A stretch of 21,929 bases of DNA from Phosphoribacter sp964558825 (GCA_964558825.1 CAZLGB010000040.1:1-21929), one strand, 5' to 3'; shown: positions 1 through 8,411, counted from the first letter of the stretch. Numbers and translations: made by a program. Notes: a model not told the origin generated them from the sequence alone.

Positions 1-75
1 CGCAGCGGAGCAAGCCGCGAGGAAGATGGCGCATCAAGCTCGACATCTGACGAAGTGGCGCAGCGAAGCGCACCT

Positions 76-117
76 CACGTATGCCGTGTCCCGCACCTGC
101 GGGGCACGGCATACGTG
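76..117. terminator. Strong 19-bp-stem hairpin built from two inverted copies of the GTATGCCG octamer
   Basis: The arms are 76-94 and 99-117 with a 4-base ACCT loop. All 19 positions pair if one G-T wobble is allowed. Each arm contains one copy of the dispersed octamer (79-86 and its complement 107-114). There is no T-tract on either side, so it would be a U-less terminator or another structural element. It lies between whatever ends to the left of the window and the PAS gene at 410. The structure is directly visible. Its role as a terminator is inference. Confidence 0.6.
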
Positions 118-174
118 CATCTGGGGGTCGGTGGCGCAGGTGACCGGCCCTCGCACCATGGGCCATCGCCCGCC

Positions 175-246
175 CCCTGCACCGACGGACCAGCTGTTGT
201 CGCCAAAACCCGAAGAAGCGACAAGAACTGGTCCATCGGCGCATGG
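175..246. repeat. Long imperfect inverted repeat in the leader region of the PAS gene
   Basis: The core arms 188-203 and 218-233 pair at 14 of 16 positions around a 14-base loop. Pairing continues outward with several mismatches to about 175 and 246. There is no T-tract. It could be a structured 5' leader, a small RNA or a regulator site for the downstream PAS gene. The rest of 1-409 holds no gene I can support and no recognisable sigma-70 promoter. Confidence 0.4.
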
Positions 247-409
247 CTGGTGCGCGCATCCCGCCGACGCCGGGCCAGATCCCCCCGTCAGCGCCCATCG
301 ACCGGCCGGCGAGCAGGGACGCGCCAACCTCAACGACTCCAGGCATGCTGGGAGCACTCCACTCTCCCCGTGGACACGAGCACTCCCCTGCTCACCTCCA
401 GGAGTTCAG

Positions 410-1759
410 ATGACGGTTGCCATCAGCCCGCGCATCCCCACCGGCGACGTTCACGAAGTGCCGGTCGAGGACCTGTTCTTCTCGACGACCGATGCCAAGG
501 GCATCATCGACGAGGGCAACGAGGTCTTCACGCGCAACTCGCGCTTCTCGCGCGAGCAGCTGCTCGGCGCCCCCCACAACCTCATCCGCCACCCCGACAT
601 GCCCGCAGCGGTCTTCCACGTCATGTGGGCGATGCTCGCGGCGGGTCAGCCGGTCTGCGCGTATGTGAAGAATCTCGCCGCGGACGGCAGCATCTATCGG
701 GCCTTCGCGACGGTCGTCCCCATCGGCGATCGCTATCTCTCGGTGCGCTCCCGCCCGCGCAACATCCCCGCTCGCGACCTCGTCGAGGGCCTCTACGCCA
801 GCGTCCGTGAGGTCGAGCTCGCGGCCCGCGCGGCGGGTGCGAGCGCCCGCGATGCGGCGATCGAGGGCGCCGAAGTGCTCGGGAAGGCGTTGCAGGACAA
901 CGGTTTCGAGTCGTATGCCGCGCTGCAACTCGACCTCGTCCCCGTCGAGGTCGCAGCCCGTGAGGCCGAATGCCCGCCCCTCCCCCGGCTCGACGACGCC
1001 CCCGACGTCGTCCGCAGCATGTTGCACTCGGTGGAGCAGGCGCGCGGGCTGCTCGGAGGCTTCGCCGCCGGCCTGGACGACTCCCTCGGCACGGCCGACC
1101 GGCTCGGGCGCGACGTGCGGCGGCTGGGCTCGGCGCTCGCCTCGCTGGGCACGGCCGTCGAAGCCGCTCAGTCGGACACCGCGGCGGCCGCAGCGGCCGA
1201 GCTGGGAGCACTCGCGCCGCTGTTGACCAGCCAACTCGGCGACGTCGGGCAGCACGCCGAGGCGGCCGTCACCGCGTTGGAGGCCCCGCTGCGCTGTCGC
1301 AAGCAGCTGCGCCTGAGTGCCTCGATCGCGCGGCTGCAGGCCGAGGCCATCGGCCGCTATGTCGTGGCCGTCGCGCGGGGCACGGAGGACCCTCGGGTGT
1401 CCGAGCGCGCGTTGTCGAGCCTCACCGCCGCCCTGCTCGCGATCCTCGACGCCGATCTGGCCGCCGATCACACCGCGACGCAGGAGTATGCCGCGCGCAT
1501 CGACGGGCTCTCGGCTGCCGTCGCGACCGTCCGCGACCTCGCCGGCTCGTGGCTGGAGCTGCTCCACGGTCATGCAGGAACCGAGCTTGCGCAGGCGCTG
1601 GAGACGACACGGGAGCTGCGGATCGCGCTCGACGGGGTGACCGGTCAGGTGCAGCGGGTCCACGACGGGCTCAGCGCCTTCGCGTCGACCGCCGATCTCG
1701 ACCGCGAGGCCCTCGCCGCTGCCCTCACTGACGTCACGTCCCTGGCTGCCAGGATCTGA
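410..1759 (+). CDS. Soluble PAS-domain protein with an Aer-type (probably FAD-binding) PAS domain and a helical C-terminus
   Basis: This 449-residue protein starts at an ATG preceded by a CAGGAG ribosome site. The reading frame stays open upstream to 26 but has no comparable start there. Residues about 20-120 are a PAS domain closely resembling that of the E. coli aerotaxis receptor Aer. It has FFSTTDAKG at the front, then PHNLIRHPDMP (R60, H61, D63), the motif that contributes to FAD binding in Aer, followed by a Trp (W73) and a VKN segment. Residues about 125-449 are Ala/Leu-rich, look almost wholly helical and may form coiled coils or a four-helix bundle. I see no membrane segment, HAMP domain or canonical methyl-accepting signalling hairpin, so it is not an ordinary chemoreceptor. 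A cytoplasmic redox or oxygen sensing role is inferred from the PAS match. The output partner is unknown. The gene converges on the small minus-strand gene ending at 1764. Confidence 0.85.
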   Translation: MTVAISPRIPTGDVHEVPVEDLFFSTTDAKGIIDEGNEVFTRNSRFSREQLLGAPHNLIRHPDMPAAVFHVMWAMLAAGQPVCAYVKNLAADGSIYRAFATVVPIGDRYLSVRSRPRNIPARDLVEGLYASVREVELAARAAGASARDAAIEGAEVLGKALQDNGFESYAALQLDLVPVEVAAREAECPPLPRLDDAPDVVRSMLHSVEQARGLLGGFAAGLDDSLGTADRLGRDVRRLGSALASLGTAVEAAQSDTAAAAAAELGALAPLLTSQLGDVGQHAEAAVTALEAPLRCRKQLRLSASIARLQAEAIGRYVVAVARGTEDPRVSERALSSLTAALLAILDADLAADHTATQEYAARIDGLSAAVATVRDLAGSWLELLHGHAGTELAQALETTRELRIALDGVTGQVQRVHDGLSAFASTADLDREALAAALTDVTSLAARI

Positions 1760-1768
1760 GCGCTCAGA
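1755..1768. terminator. Perfect palindrome spanning two convergent stop codons
   Basis: The 14-base palindrome TCTGAGCGCTCAGA contains the TGA of the PAS gene (1757-1759) and, on the other strand, the TGA of the small gene (1764-1766). It may act as a compact bidirectional end signal. The palindrome is seen directly. Its function is inference. Confidence 0.3.
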
Positions 1769-2051
1769 GCCCCGCCTCGCGCGCTGCGCCGCAGGTGCAC
1801 ATCCCGGCGAAGATCTCGTCGCTCATCAAGGTCGCCGTCCGGCCGACCTCGCGCAGGGTGACCTCGCCCCACTCCGGCAGCTCGGCCAACAACCCCAGGG
1901 TGTCGAGCAGGGCGGCCGCCGCTGCTTGGTCGTGCTGAGTGCGGTCGACCTCCTGCAGGGCCAAGGTGGCCGCTGCGGCGACTGCATGGCGAAACCAGTG
2001 GACCGGATCGAGCGCACACCCGGGCGCGTGATGGACCGGCATACCCTCCAT
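1764..2051 (-). CDS. Small conserved-looking protein of unknown function
   Basis: This frame encodes about 95 residues from the ATG at 2051. A TTG at 2075 and a second ATG at 2042 are alternatives, the latter preceded very closely by GGAGGG. No family is recognised. The protein is mostly helical by composition (runs of Ala and Leu), has a His-rich start (PVHHAPG, PVHWFRHAV) and ends with a CTCG pair of cysteines. There is no signal peptide or membrane segment. It lies downstream of the protease gene and its terminator, and converges on the PAS gene with only 4 bp between stops. The coding call rests on G+C-rich third positions, a sensible fit between neighbours and absence of a better frame. 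The start is uncertain. Confidence 0.55.
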   Translation of the reverse strand: MEGMPVHHAPGCALDPVHWFRHAVAAAATLALQEVDRTQHDQAAAAALLDTLGLLAELPEWGEVTLREVGRTATLMSDEIFAGMCTCGAAREAGL

Positions 2052-2111
2052 GGACCCATTGTCGTGACTCGTCAAGCGACGCCCCGCAGCCGAGCGACCC
2101 TGGCAACACGA

Positions 2112-2138
2112 AAGGGGCCCGGCGATGCCGGGCCCCTT
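2112..2138 (-). terminator. Rho-independent terminator of the subtilase gene
   Basis: A perfect 12-bp stem (2112-2123 with 2127-2138) has a 3-base loop. On the minus strand the right arm ends in CCCCTTTT, giving a short T-run. It starts 17 bp after the protease stop codon, where an intrinsic terminator is expected. Confidence 0.9.
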
Positions 2139-2154
2139 CCGTTGTGCTGCGACC

Positions 2155-5100
2155 TTACGGGGTCGTCACCTCGACGACCGTCGGAGCGGGCATGGAGCCC
2201 GCCCCGGTGTAGGCGACCGAGCCGAGATACTTCGTGCCGGCTGCGAGGCCGGTGAAGCTCAGCGAGACCGTGCCGGTGGACCCGGACGTGGCCGTCGTCG
2301 GCGCCGACACCGTCATGTTGCCGGTCCCGGTCGAGCCGACCAGCCAGCTGAACATCGTGAACGATGCCGGGCTGGGCGAGACGGCGAAGCCGTGGACGTA
2401 GACCGTGTAGGTGTCCGCCGCCGGAGAAACCAGCGTCACGACCTCGTCGGAGGTGCCGCCACCGCTCGTGCCGACGAGCTGCCCGGCCGAGTTGAAGACG
2501 TACAGATCGACGTCATTCGCGCCGGACATGTAGGCGTTGTAGGTGGCGAACCGCGCAAGGGTCGTGCCGGCCGGGACCGCCACGGTGCTCGACCACACGC
2601 CCTGGCCGGTCGGCGAGAAGCTATCGGTCGGGTCGTCGGCGACGGTGCCCGGGGTCTGGGTCGCCGGCACCAGGCCGCGACCGGTCGCCGTGAAGGCCCC
2701 GGAGTAGCCGAAGGTCACCGGGTAGGAGACTGCCGAGCCCGTGCTCGTCACCGTCGCCGGAGCCGCCAGGGCCACCGGCTTGACGACGACCGGGATCGAC
2801 ACGGCCGAGGACTTGTCACCACGCCAGGTGAGGTAGCCCGCGGCGTAGGTGTCCAGCGCCGCCGTGGTCCGGGTGACCTTGACCGTGAAGGCCGCGGTCG
2901 CGCCCGGAGCCAGGTCGAGGCTGGAGGGAGTGACCTCGAGCTTGAGACCCTTGAGCCCGGTGATCTGCACGTCGTAGTGCACCGCACGACCCGAGACGTT
3001 GGTGACCTTGCGGGTAACCGTCTGGCTCCCGGCGAGGTCGCCGATGGCGATCGACGGGGTGTTCATGTCGCTCGGGTCCGTCGAGTAGCCGAGGGACTTG
3101 AGCGCGCTGCACGTGCCGCTGCCGACCGCCGAGGACGAGCCACAGAGGAAGGCCAGCCAGTCGCGCCAGCCGCTGTCATAGACCAGACCGGGGTTGGCAG
3201 CCAGGTTGGGCTGCACGTGCCCGGCACCCTGGGCGAAGATGATCGCCGGGTCGGTCGTGCGCTTGCCGGGCGAGTCGGCGGCCTCGATGACATCCGTGCC
3301 CGTCGTCATGAGCGCCGACTTGATCGCCATGGGCGACCACGTCGGGTGCAGGGCCTTGAGCAGCGCGGCCAGGCCGGTCACGTGCGGCGCCGACATCGAC
3401 GTGCCGCTCAGCAGGTTGAAGTCCATCCCGTGGGCCGTGTCTGGCGACACGGCGGCGAGGATGTCCTGCCCGGGAGCGATGAGGTCGGGCTTGAGGATGT
3501 CGCCACTGCCGGCCAGCAGCGGGCCGCGCGAGGAGAACGACGCGATGCCGGGAGCCGGAGCGGTGAAGCTGATCGTCGACTTGTTGATCGTGGCGGTGGC
3601 CCCGGCGGTCGCGGCATACGCCTTGATCGCCGCCCCGTCGGTGTCGGAGACGTGGACCGTCGGCACGAAGTGGAAGTCGGCGTTGAGCGAGTTGGGGCTG
3701 ACGTTGGCGAGGATCATGCCCGCGCCACCGGCCGCCTGCACGGCGAGGCTCTTGTTGGTGCGAGCGGTGACACCCCGGTCACAGATGACGATCTTGCCGG
3801 CGACCTTGGCCGGGTCGAGGACCGTCACACCACCGTTGTCGTCGGCCGAGTAACACAGCCGCACCTTGGTCGCGTCGGCGCCGGCCAGGCCGGCGTCGGT
3901 CGACTTGATGAGCGGCTTGGGGCCGACCGCGGAGGCGATCGAGGCGCCGGTGTAGGTCACTCCGTTGCCGAGCGTCACCGAGCCGGAGCCGGAGCGGTTG
4001 TGGGTGCCCGCGGCGACCGTGGTGATCCACGGCGAGGGGTGCGCCACCGTCGAGGCGGTCGGGCCGCTGTTGCCGGCCGAGGCCGACACGAAGACGCCCG
4101 CGCGCGCGGCGAAGAGGAAGGAGATCTCCACCGGGTCGGCGAAGTTGGTGGACGAGCCGCTCACCGAGTAGTTGATGACGTCGACACCGTCGGCCACGGC
4201 GTCGTCGATGGCGGCGACGAGGTCGACGCCACTGCCACTGGCCGTGTCGCCCGACTGGGTCGACCACAGCGCCTTGTATGCCGCGATCCGCGCCCGCGGC
4301 GCCATGCCGCTGATGCTCGCGCCGAGGCCGGTCGCCGGACCCGTGGTCGGCGTGCCGTAGTTGCCGCCTGCGGTGCTGGCGGTGTGGGTGCCGTGGCCGT
4401 TGTAGTCACGGGCCGAGTTGTATTCCCACGGCCGCGCCGCGTCGATGCCGGCGTTGCCGCCCTGCCCGGCGTTGTAGTAGCGCGCGCCGATGAGCTTGTT
4501 GTTGCAGGTCGAGGCGGTCCAGCCCTCACCGAGGTCACACGCACCCGCCCAGCCGGCCGGAGCCGAGCCGAAGACGACGGGTCCGGAAGCGGTCGGGACG
4601 CCGTTGACGGCCTTGTCGGAGAAGCTCAGCGAGTCGGGCCAGATGCCCGAGTCGATGTCGCCGATGATGATGTCCTCACCAGCGCTCTTGACGCCGCCCA
4701 GCTGCGCCCACAGACCCGACTTCGGGTCGTCCAGGCCGAGGAAGTGGGGTGTGGATGAGGTGTCGACCGTGTAGGTCTGTGACTTGGAGACCAGCAGCAC
4801 GCCGGGCGCCTTGGCCATCGCCGCAGCCTCGTCCGCAGACAGGTGGGCCGCGAACCCGTTGAAGCTGTAGGAGTAGTCGTAGAGCTTGCCCTGGGCGCCG
4901 GCCTTGGCCAGGGCCTGGTCGTGGCTCTTCTGGAGGTGCTGGACGTAGCTGCGCACCTCCGGGCTCTTCTTGGAGATCTTGCGGCCGTTGTCGGGCTTGG
5001 TGGCCGGCAGGCCGGGGGTGGAGCCGTCATAGGCGGCCACCGGGGCGTCGACCATCTGCACGATGTAGAGGCCGTCGGTGTAGGTCGTCGGCGGGGTGTC

Positions 5101-5181
5101 AGCCGCTTGGGCGACCCCCGATCCGACAGTTGCCAAGACCAAGGGCACTGTGCCCAGGGCCCCGATCACACTCCGTCGCAT
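2155..5181 (-). CDS. Secreted subtilisin-like serine protease (S8 family) with I9 propeptide, PA insert and C-terminal domains
   Basis: This 1008-residue protein starts at an ATG with AGGAG seven bases upstream; the frame is open to 5838 but that part overlaps the exporter gene. Residues 1-27 are a Sec signal peptide (MRRS, hydrophobic core, AQA cleavage site). Residues about 35-140 are an inhibitor-I9-type propeptide. The catalytic triad is visible as D177 (GDIDSG), H263 (NGHGTH) and S595 (SGTSMSAPH), with oxyanion N371 (SAGNSGP). A protease-associated insert lies at about 425-525. After the catalytic domain come an fn3-like domain (about 680-780), a PPC-like beta domain containing NDVDLYVFNSAG, and a final Ig-like segment. 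This is the cucumisin/plant-subtilase-like architecture found in many actinobacteria. The product is predicted to be exported, autoprocessed and to degrade external protein. Its substrate is unknown. It has its own leader and terminator, so it is probably monocistronic. Confidence 0.95.
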   Translation of the reverse strand: MRRSVIGALGTVPLVLATVGSGVAQAADTPPTTYTDGLYIVQMVDAPVAAYDGSTPGLPATKPDNGRKISKKSPEVRSYVQHLQKSHDQALAKAGAQGKLYDYSYSFNGFAAHLSADEAAAMAKAPGVLLVSKSQTYTVDTSSTPHFLGLDDPKSGLWAQLGGVKSAGEDIIIGDIDSGIWPDSLSFSDKAVNGVPTASGPVVFGSAPAGWAGACDLGEGWTASTCNNKLIGARYYNAGQGGNAGIDAARPWEYNSARDYNGHGTHTASTAGGNYGTPTTGPATGLGASISGMAPRARIAAYKALWSTQSGDTASGSGVDLVAAIDDAVADGVDVINYSVSGSSTNFADPVEISFLFAARAGVFVSASAGNSGPTASTVAHPSPWITTVAAGTHNRSGSGSVTLGNGVTYTGASIASAVGPKPLIKSTDAGLAGADATKVRLCYSADDNGGVTVLDPAKVAGKIVICDRGVTARTNKSLAVQAAGGAGMILANVSPNSLNADFHFVPTVHVSDTDGAAIKAYAATAGATATINKSTISFTAPAPGIASFSSRGPLLAGSGDILKPDLIAPGQDILAAVSPDTAHGMDFNLLSGTSMSAPHVTGLAALLKALHPTWSPMAIKSALMTTGTDVIEAADSPGKRTTDPAIIFAQGAGHVQPNLAANPGLVYDSGWRDWLAFLCGSSSAVGSGTCSALKSLGYSTDPSDMNTPSIAIGDLAGSQTVTRKVTNVSGRAVHYDVQITGLKGLKLEVTPSSLDLAPGATAAFTVKVTRTTAALDTYAAGYLTWRGDKSSAVSIPVVVKPVALAAPATVTSTGSAVSYPVTFGYSGAFTATGRGLVPATQTPGTVADDPTDSFSPTGQGVWSSTVAVPAGTTLARFATYNAYMSGANDVDLYVFNSAGQLVGTSGGGTSDEVVTLVSPAADTYTVYVHGFAVSPSPASFTMFSWLVGSTGTGNMTVSAPTTATSGSTGTVSLSFTGLAAGTKYLGSVAYTGAGSMPAPTVVEVTTP

Positions 5182-5249
5182 GCACACTCCTGTTTGGATG
5201 TTGAGGAAACCGGGCCCCCGAGGCCGCGTCTTTCGACACTCCCCGTCGG

Positions 5250-5255
5250 ACCCTA
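5250..5255 (-). promoter_or_regulatory. Candidate -10 element for the subtilase gene
   Basis: On the minus strand TAGGGT fits the actinobacterial TANNNT -10 pattern and would give a leader of about 60 bases before the ATG at 5181. No convincing -35 is visible. The 178-bp gap 5182-5359 contains nothing else I can identify. Confidence 0.25.
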
Positions 5256-5359
5256 GAGCATCTGTAGGACAAAAGGGAGTGGGAGCGGAGATTCTCATCC
5301 TCGTTCTCGCGTCGGCCCGCAAATCCTCCGAACCTTCCGCTTTGTCCGGTGTGGGGTGA

Positions 5360-6265
5360 TTAGCGCCGATTGACGAGGAGCAGGCCGCAGAAGAGGGCGG
5401 CGACGGCCAGCACCAGCCGCGGGGTGAGCGGCTCGTGGAGCAGCATTGCTCCGGCGACCAGCGCGACGACCGGGGTGAGCAGCGTGAAGGCCGACAGCCG
5501 GGTGGCCGAGTAGGTGCGCACCAGCCAGAACCACACGAGATAGCTCGTCGAGCTGACGACGACGATCTGGCCGGCGAGCGCCCATCCGACGACCGGCTGC
5601 CACGGCAGGGTGACCCGCTCGCCGAGCAGCCAGCCCGCCGCCAGCAGGACGACGCCGGACACCCCCAGCTGGTAGAGCAGGGTCTTGGCCGGGTGCGCCG
5701 GACCGAGCCGGGTCGCCCGGATGACGAGGGTCGTTGCTCCCCAGCCGATGGCCGCCGCGATGGCCAGCAGGTCGCCGAGCCATTGCTGCGGCCCGAGCGT
5801 CGCACCGCCGAAACCGTCGCCGAAGGCCAGCCCAACACCGACGAAGGCCACGAGCAGCCCCACCATCCCGACCGGCCGCAGCCGCTCGGCCCGGGCGATG
5901 AAGGCCATTCCCCCGGCGACGACGAAGGGGGCGAGATAGAGGAAGACCGTCATCCGACCCGCGGTGGTGAAACGCAAGGCAGAGAAGACCGCGGCGAATT
6001 CGGCGGCGAACAGGCCCCCGGCGAGCAGGCCCGGCCACAGCGTGCCGTCCCGCTCGGTCAGAGGTATGCCGTGGCGCCGGGTCCAGCCCAACACGAGCAC
6101 GCCTGCCCCGAGCGAGCGCAGCCCCGCCTGGGTGAGGGCCGGGATCTCGATGAGGGCGACCTTGGCCGCGACCTGACCCAGCCCCCACACCACGGTGCAG
6201 GTGACGACGAGCACCACGCCCCGCGCGTCCAGATGCAGTCGGCGGGTGTCAGCCGGCGCGCTCAC
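5360..6265 (-). CDS. EamA/DMT-superfamily transporter (RhaT/RarD-like exporter)
   Basis: This 301-residue membrane protein has about ten hydrophobic segments arranged as two EamA repeats, for example VVLVVTCTVVWGLGQVAAK near the N-terminus and VVSSTSYLVWFWLV in the second half. The length is typical for the family. The GTG start at 6265 overlaps the TGA of the histidine kinase gene as GTGA (4 bp), so translation is probably coupled and the exporter is co-transcribed with the kinase. DMT exporters move amino acids, nucleosides, sugars or drugs out of the cell. The substrate cannot be read from the sequence. Linkage to a redox kinase is unusual and may mean the exporter is part of its response. 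Confidence 0.88.
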   Translation of the reverse strand: MSAPADTRRLHLDARGVVLVVTCTVVWGLGQVAAKVALIEIPALTQAGLRSLGAGVLVLGWTRRHGIPLTERDGTLWPGLLAGGLFAAEFAAVFSALRFTTAGRMTVFLYLAPFVVAGGMAFIARAERLRPVGMVGLLVAFVGVGLAFGDGFGGATLGPQQWLGDLLAIAAAIGWGATTLVIRATRLGPAHPAKTLLYQLGVSGVVLLAAGWLLGERVTLPWQPVVGWALAGQIVVVSSTSYLVWFWLVRTYSATRLSAFTLLTPVVALVAGAMLLHEPLTPRLVLAVAALFCGLLLVNRR

Positions 6266-7926
6266 GGCTCGGCGGGGATCTGCCAGAACAACCGCGTGCC
6301 GCCGAGACCGGCGACGGGCGAGGTGAGCACCATGGTCCCGCCGTGCAGCTGAGCGCGCTCGGTGAGATTGGCGAGCCCGCTGCGCCGACTGGTGTCGGAC
6401 AGCCCGACGCCGTCGTCTTCGACCCGCACCTGCACCCACTCGTCGGTGACGTCGACGTCGACGTCGACCAGTTGGGCCTGGGCATGGCGGGCGACATTGG
6501 AGAGTGCCTCGCGCACGACCGCGAGCAGATCCAGGCGGACGACCTCGTTGCTCACCGTGTCGAGTGACCCGGTCACCGTCAACGTCGGCGTGAAACCCAA
6601 CGGCCGCTCGAAGCCCTCGACGAGCTCGGTGAGCTCCTCGGTGAGCGAGTCGACATCGGGCTGGTGCAGGGCGAAGATCATCCGCCGGATGTCCTTGATC
6701 GCCAGGTCGAGCTCGTCGACCGCCTCGACGAGCCGGCCACGCACGAACGAGTTGTCGACGACCCGGGCGGCAGACTGCAGGCCCAGGCCGGTGGCGAAGA
6801 GGCGCTGGATGACGACGTCGTGCATGTCCCGGGCGATCCGCTCGCGATCCTCGAGCACACCCATCCGCGCCCGGTCCTCCTGGGCGGTCGCCGCCGTGAG
6901 GGTGACCGCGGCCTGGTCGGCATACGTCTTGAGCGGGCCGGACACGTCGACCGGCGGGTGCTGATAGCCGTCGACCCAGCCGACGACGAGCAGCCCCATG
7001 CTGCCGCCGCCGATCGTCATCGGGACGATGGCCGTCTGGCCGTGCTCGGGCAGCCCGCCCGCCACGCGCAGCTCGGCAGCCGGGGCATCGGCCACCGACT
7101 CCCCCTCGCGGGAGAGCAGCAGCAGCGGCTCGCCGGACTCGAGCACGGCCAGCCAGTGCGGCTCGGTGAGCGGTGTGCCGACGAGCGCACCGGCGTGGGT
7201 GTCGAGCCCGATGGCGGCCTCGACGACGAGCGAGTCCTCCTCGCCGCGCAGGGCGACGGCGGCCAGCTGCGCCCCGGCCGCGTGGCGGGCTCGCTCGACG
7301 AGCATGCCGAGCGCCTCGCGGCGGTCGCGCCCGGACAGCAGCGCCTGGCTCATCTCGCCGAGGGCCTCCGACCACTCCTGCTGGTGGCGGGTCCGCTCGA
7401 ACATCAACGCGTTGTCGATGGCCATGCCGGCCGCGGCGGCGAGGGCGACGACCAGCGACTCGTCGTCCTCGCTGAAGTCCAACCCCCCGACCTTGTCGGT
7501 GAGGTAGAGATTGCCGAAGACCTCACCGCGGACGCGGATCGGCACCCCGAGGAATGAGGTCATCGGCGGGTGCCCGGGCGGCATACCCGAGGCCTGCGGG
7601 TGATCGCTGAGGCGGCGCAACCGGATGGGGCGCGGCTCGCGGATGAGCAGACCGAGCACGCCCAGGCCCACCGGAGGCGGGCCGGCCGCAGCCGCCTGCT
7701 CGCGGGTCAGGCCGGCCGTGACGAACTCCATGAGCCCCTCGCGGTCGGGCCGCAGCACCCCCAGCGCGCCATAGTGGGCACCGACCATGTCGCAGGCACT
7801 GCGGACGATGCGCGAGAGCACGTCGCTCAGCTGCAGGTCGCTGCTGACGTCGAGGACGGCGCCGAGGAGCATGCTTGCGGCCTCGGCCGATCGCGGCAGC
7901 CGGAGACCAGGGACATTGACCCGCAC
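6262..7926 (-). CDS. DosS/DevS-like haem sensor histidine kinase (GAF-GAF-HisKA_3-HATPase)
   Basis: This 554-residue cytoplasmic kinase contains GAF-A (about 20-178), GAF-B (about 190-348), a HisKA_3 dimerisation domain with the phosphoacceptor H369 in RIARDMHD, and an ATPase domain with N-box N477 and G-box EDDGVG (503-508). GAF-A closely resembles Mycobacterium tuberculosis DosS: in HPPMTSFLGVP, H119 aligns with the proximal haem ligand His149, and Y141 in NLYLTDK, exactly 22 residues later, aligns with distal Tyr171. Haem binding and sensing of O2, NO, CO or redox state are therefore likely. The GTG start at 7926 has no Shine-Dalgarno but a TAGCAT seven bases upstream. It is 24 bp after the UspA stop. 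The cognate regulator is encoded just upstream at 8497-9153. Confidence 0.93.
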   Translation of the reverse strand: MRVNVPGLRLPRSAEAASMLLGAVLDVSSDLQLSDVLSRIVRSACDMVGAHYGALGVLRPDREGLMEFVTAGLTREQAAAAGPPPVGLGVLGLLIREPRPIRLRRLSDHPQASGMPPGHPPMTSFLGVPIRVRGEVFGNLYLTDKVGGLDFSEDDESLVVALAAAAGMAIDNALMFERTRHQQEWSEALGEMSQALLSGRDRREALGMLVERARHAAGAQLAAVALRGEEDSLVVEAAIGLDTHAGALVGTPLTEPHWLAVLESGEPLLLLSREGESVADAPAAELRVAGGLPEHGQTAIVPMTIGGGSMGLLVVGWVDGYQHPPVDVSGPLKTYADQAAVTLTAATAQEDRARMGVLEDRERIARDMHDVVIQRLFATGLGLQSAARVVDNSFVRGRLVEAVDELDLAIKDIRRMIFALHQPDVDSLTEELTELVEGFERPLGFTPTLTVTGSLDTVSNEVVRLDLLAVVREALSNVARHAQAQLVDVDVDVTDEWVQVRVEDDGVGLSDTSRRSGLANLTERAQLHGGTMVLTSPVAGLGGTRLFWQIPAEP

Positions 7927-7933
7927 GGGGCCG

Positions 7934-7939
7934 ATGCTA
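7934..7939 (-). promoter_or_regulatory. Candidate -10 for leaderless transcription of the sensor kinase
   Basis: On the minus strand TAGCAT is followed by seven bases and then the GTG start, the spacing expected when transcription starts at the start codon. The same arrangement recurs before the MBL-fold gene (18210-18215). There is no clear -35. A processed usp-kinase transcript remains possible. Confidence 0.4.
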
Positions 7940-7950
7940 GTTCGTCGGGA

Positions 7951-8376
7951 TCAGGCCGCGTGGAAGGGCACGGTGACGACCGGGCAGTGGGCGTGGGCGA
8001 GGCACACGCCGACGAGTCCCGGCTCGGCACCCTCGTCGATCCCCAGGACGATCGCGGCGGCCGTGTGGGTGAGCTCGAGCAGCGCGTCGGTCGGGTCACC
8101 GGTGACGACCTCGAAGCGGCACGGTATGCCGCGCGACCCCCGCAACGCCCGCACGGCGGCGCGGAAGGTCGCCGCGTCGGCGTCGGCCCGCTCCTGGGCC
8201 GAGAGCCCCTCGCCGACCACCTGGACGAAGCGCAGGCGAGCCCCTCGGCGGCGAGCCTCGTCCACTGCGGCGCGGGCGACTCCCTCGGCGTGACCGTCGT
8301 TGAGCAGGCCAGCGACGACGTCTCCTGAAGCCCCCGGCACGTAGGGGACGACCGGAGTCGACCGCTCGTTGCTCAC
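7951..8376 (-). CDS. Universal stress protein (UspA)-like domain protein
   Basis: This 141-residue single-domain protein has a Usp-like alpha/beta fold pattern: an N-terminal strand VVPYVPG, a helix EGVARAAVDEARRRGA, RLRFVQVV, a second region FEVVTGDPTDALLELT, then AAIVLGIDEG and the typical C-terminal HCPVVTVP strand. The ATP-binding G-x2-G-x9-G(S/T) motif of ATP-binding Usp proteins is not intact, since the segment after VLGIDEG lacks the glycine/serine pattern. It is probably a non-ATP-binding or divergent member. In mycobacteria usp genes are prominent DosR-regulon members, which matches its place between a DosR-like regulator and a DosS-like kinase. The start is GTG with only a weak ribosome site. 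Confidence 0.75.
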   Translation of the reverse strand: MSNERSTPVVPYVPGASGDVVAGLLNDGHAEGVARAAVDEARRRGARLRFVQVVGEGLSAQERADADAATFRAAVRALRGSRGIPCRFEVVTGDPTDALLELTHTAAAIVLGIDEGAEPGLVGVCLAHAHCPVVTVPFHAA

Positions 8377-8411
8377 GCCGTCATCGTCCGTCCGGGGGCT
8401 CGGCGTGCGTC

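Noticed and set aside
3..50. Possible 3' end of an upstream plus-strand gene (a frame ending in TGA at 48-50)
   Set aside because: Only 16 codons are visible, other frames are open too, and nothing in the residues is recognisable. It cannot be supported.
26..409. Upstream extension of the PAS gene reading frame to 26
   Set aside because: The extension runs through the two inverted repeats, has no ribosome site and reads as low-complexity sequence. The ATG at 410 has a good CAGGAG and begins just ahead of the PAS domain.
2125..4758. 877-codon open frame on the plus strand opposite the subtilase gene
   Set aside because: It is an antisense shadow in G+C-rich DNA. The translation is Arg/Gly/Val-rich with no motifs, while the minus strand shows a full protease with signal peptide and triad.
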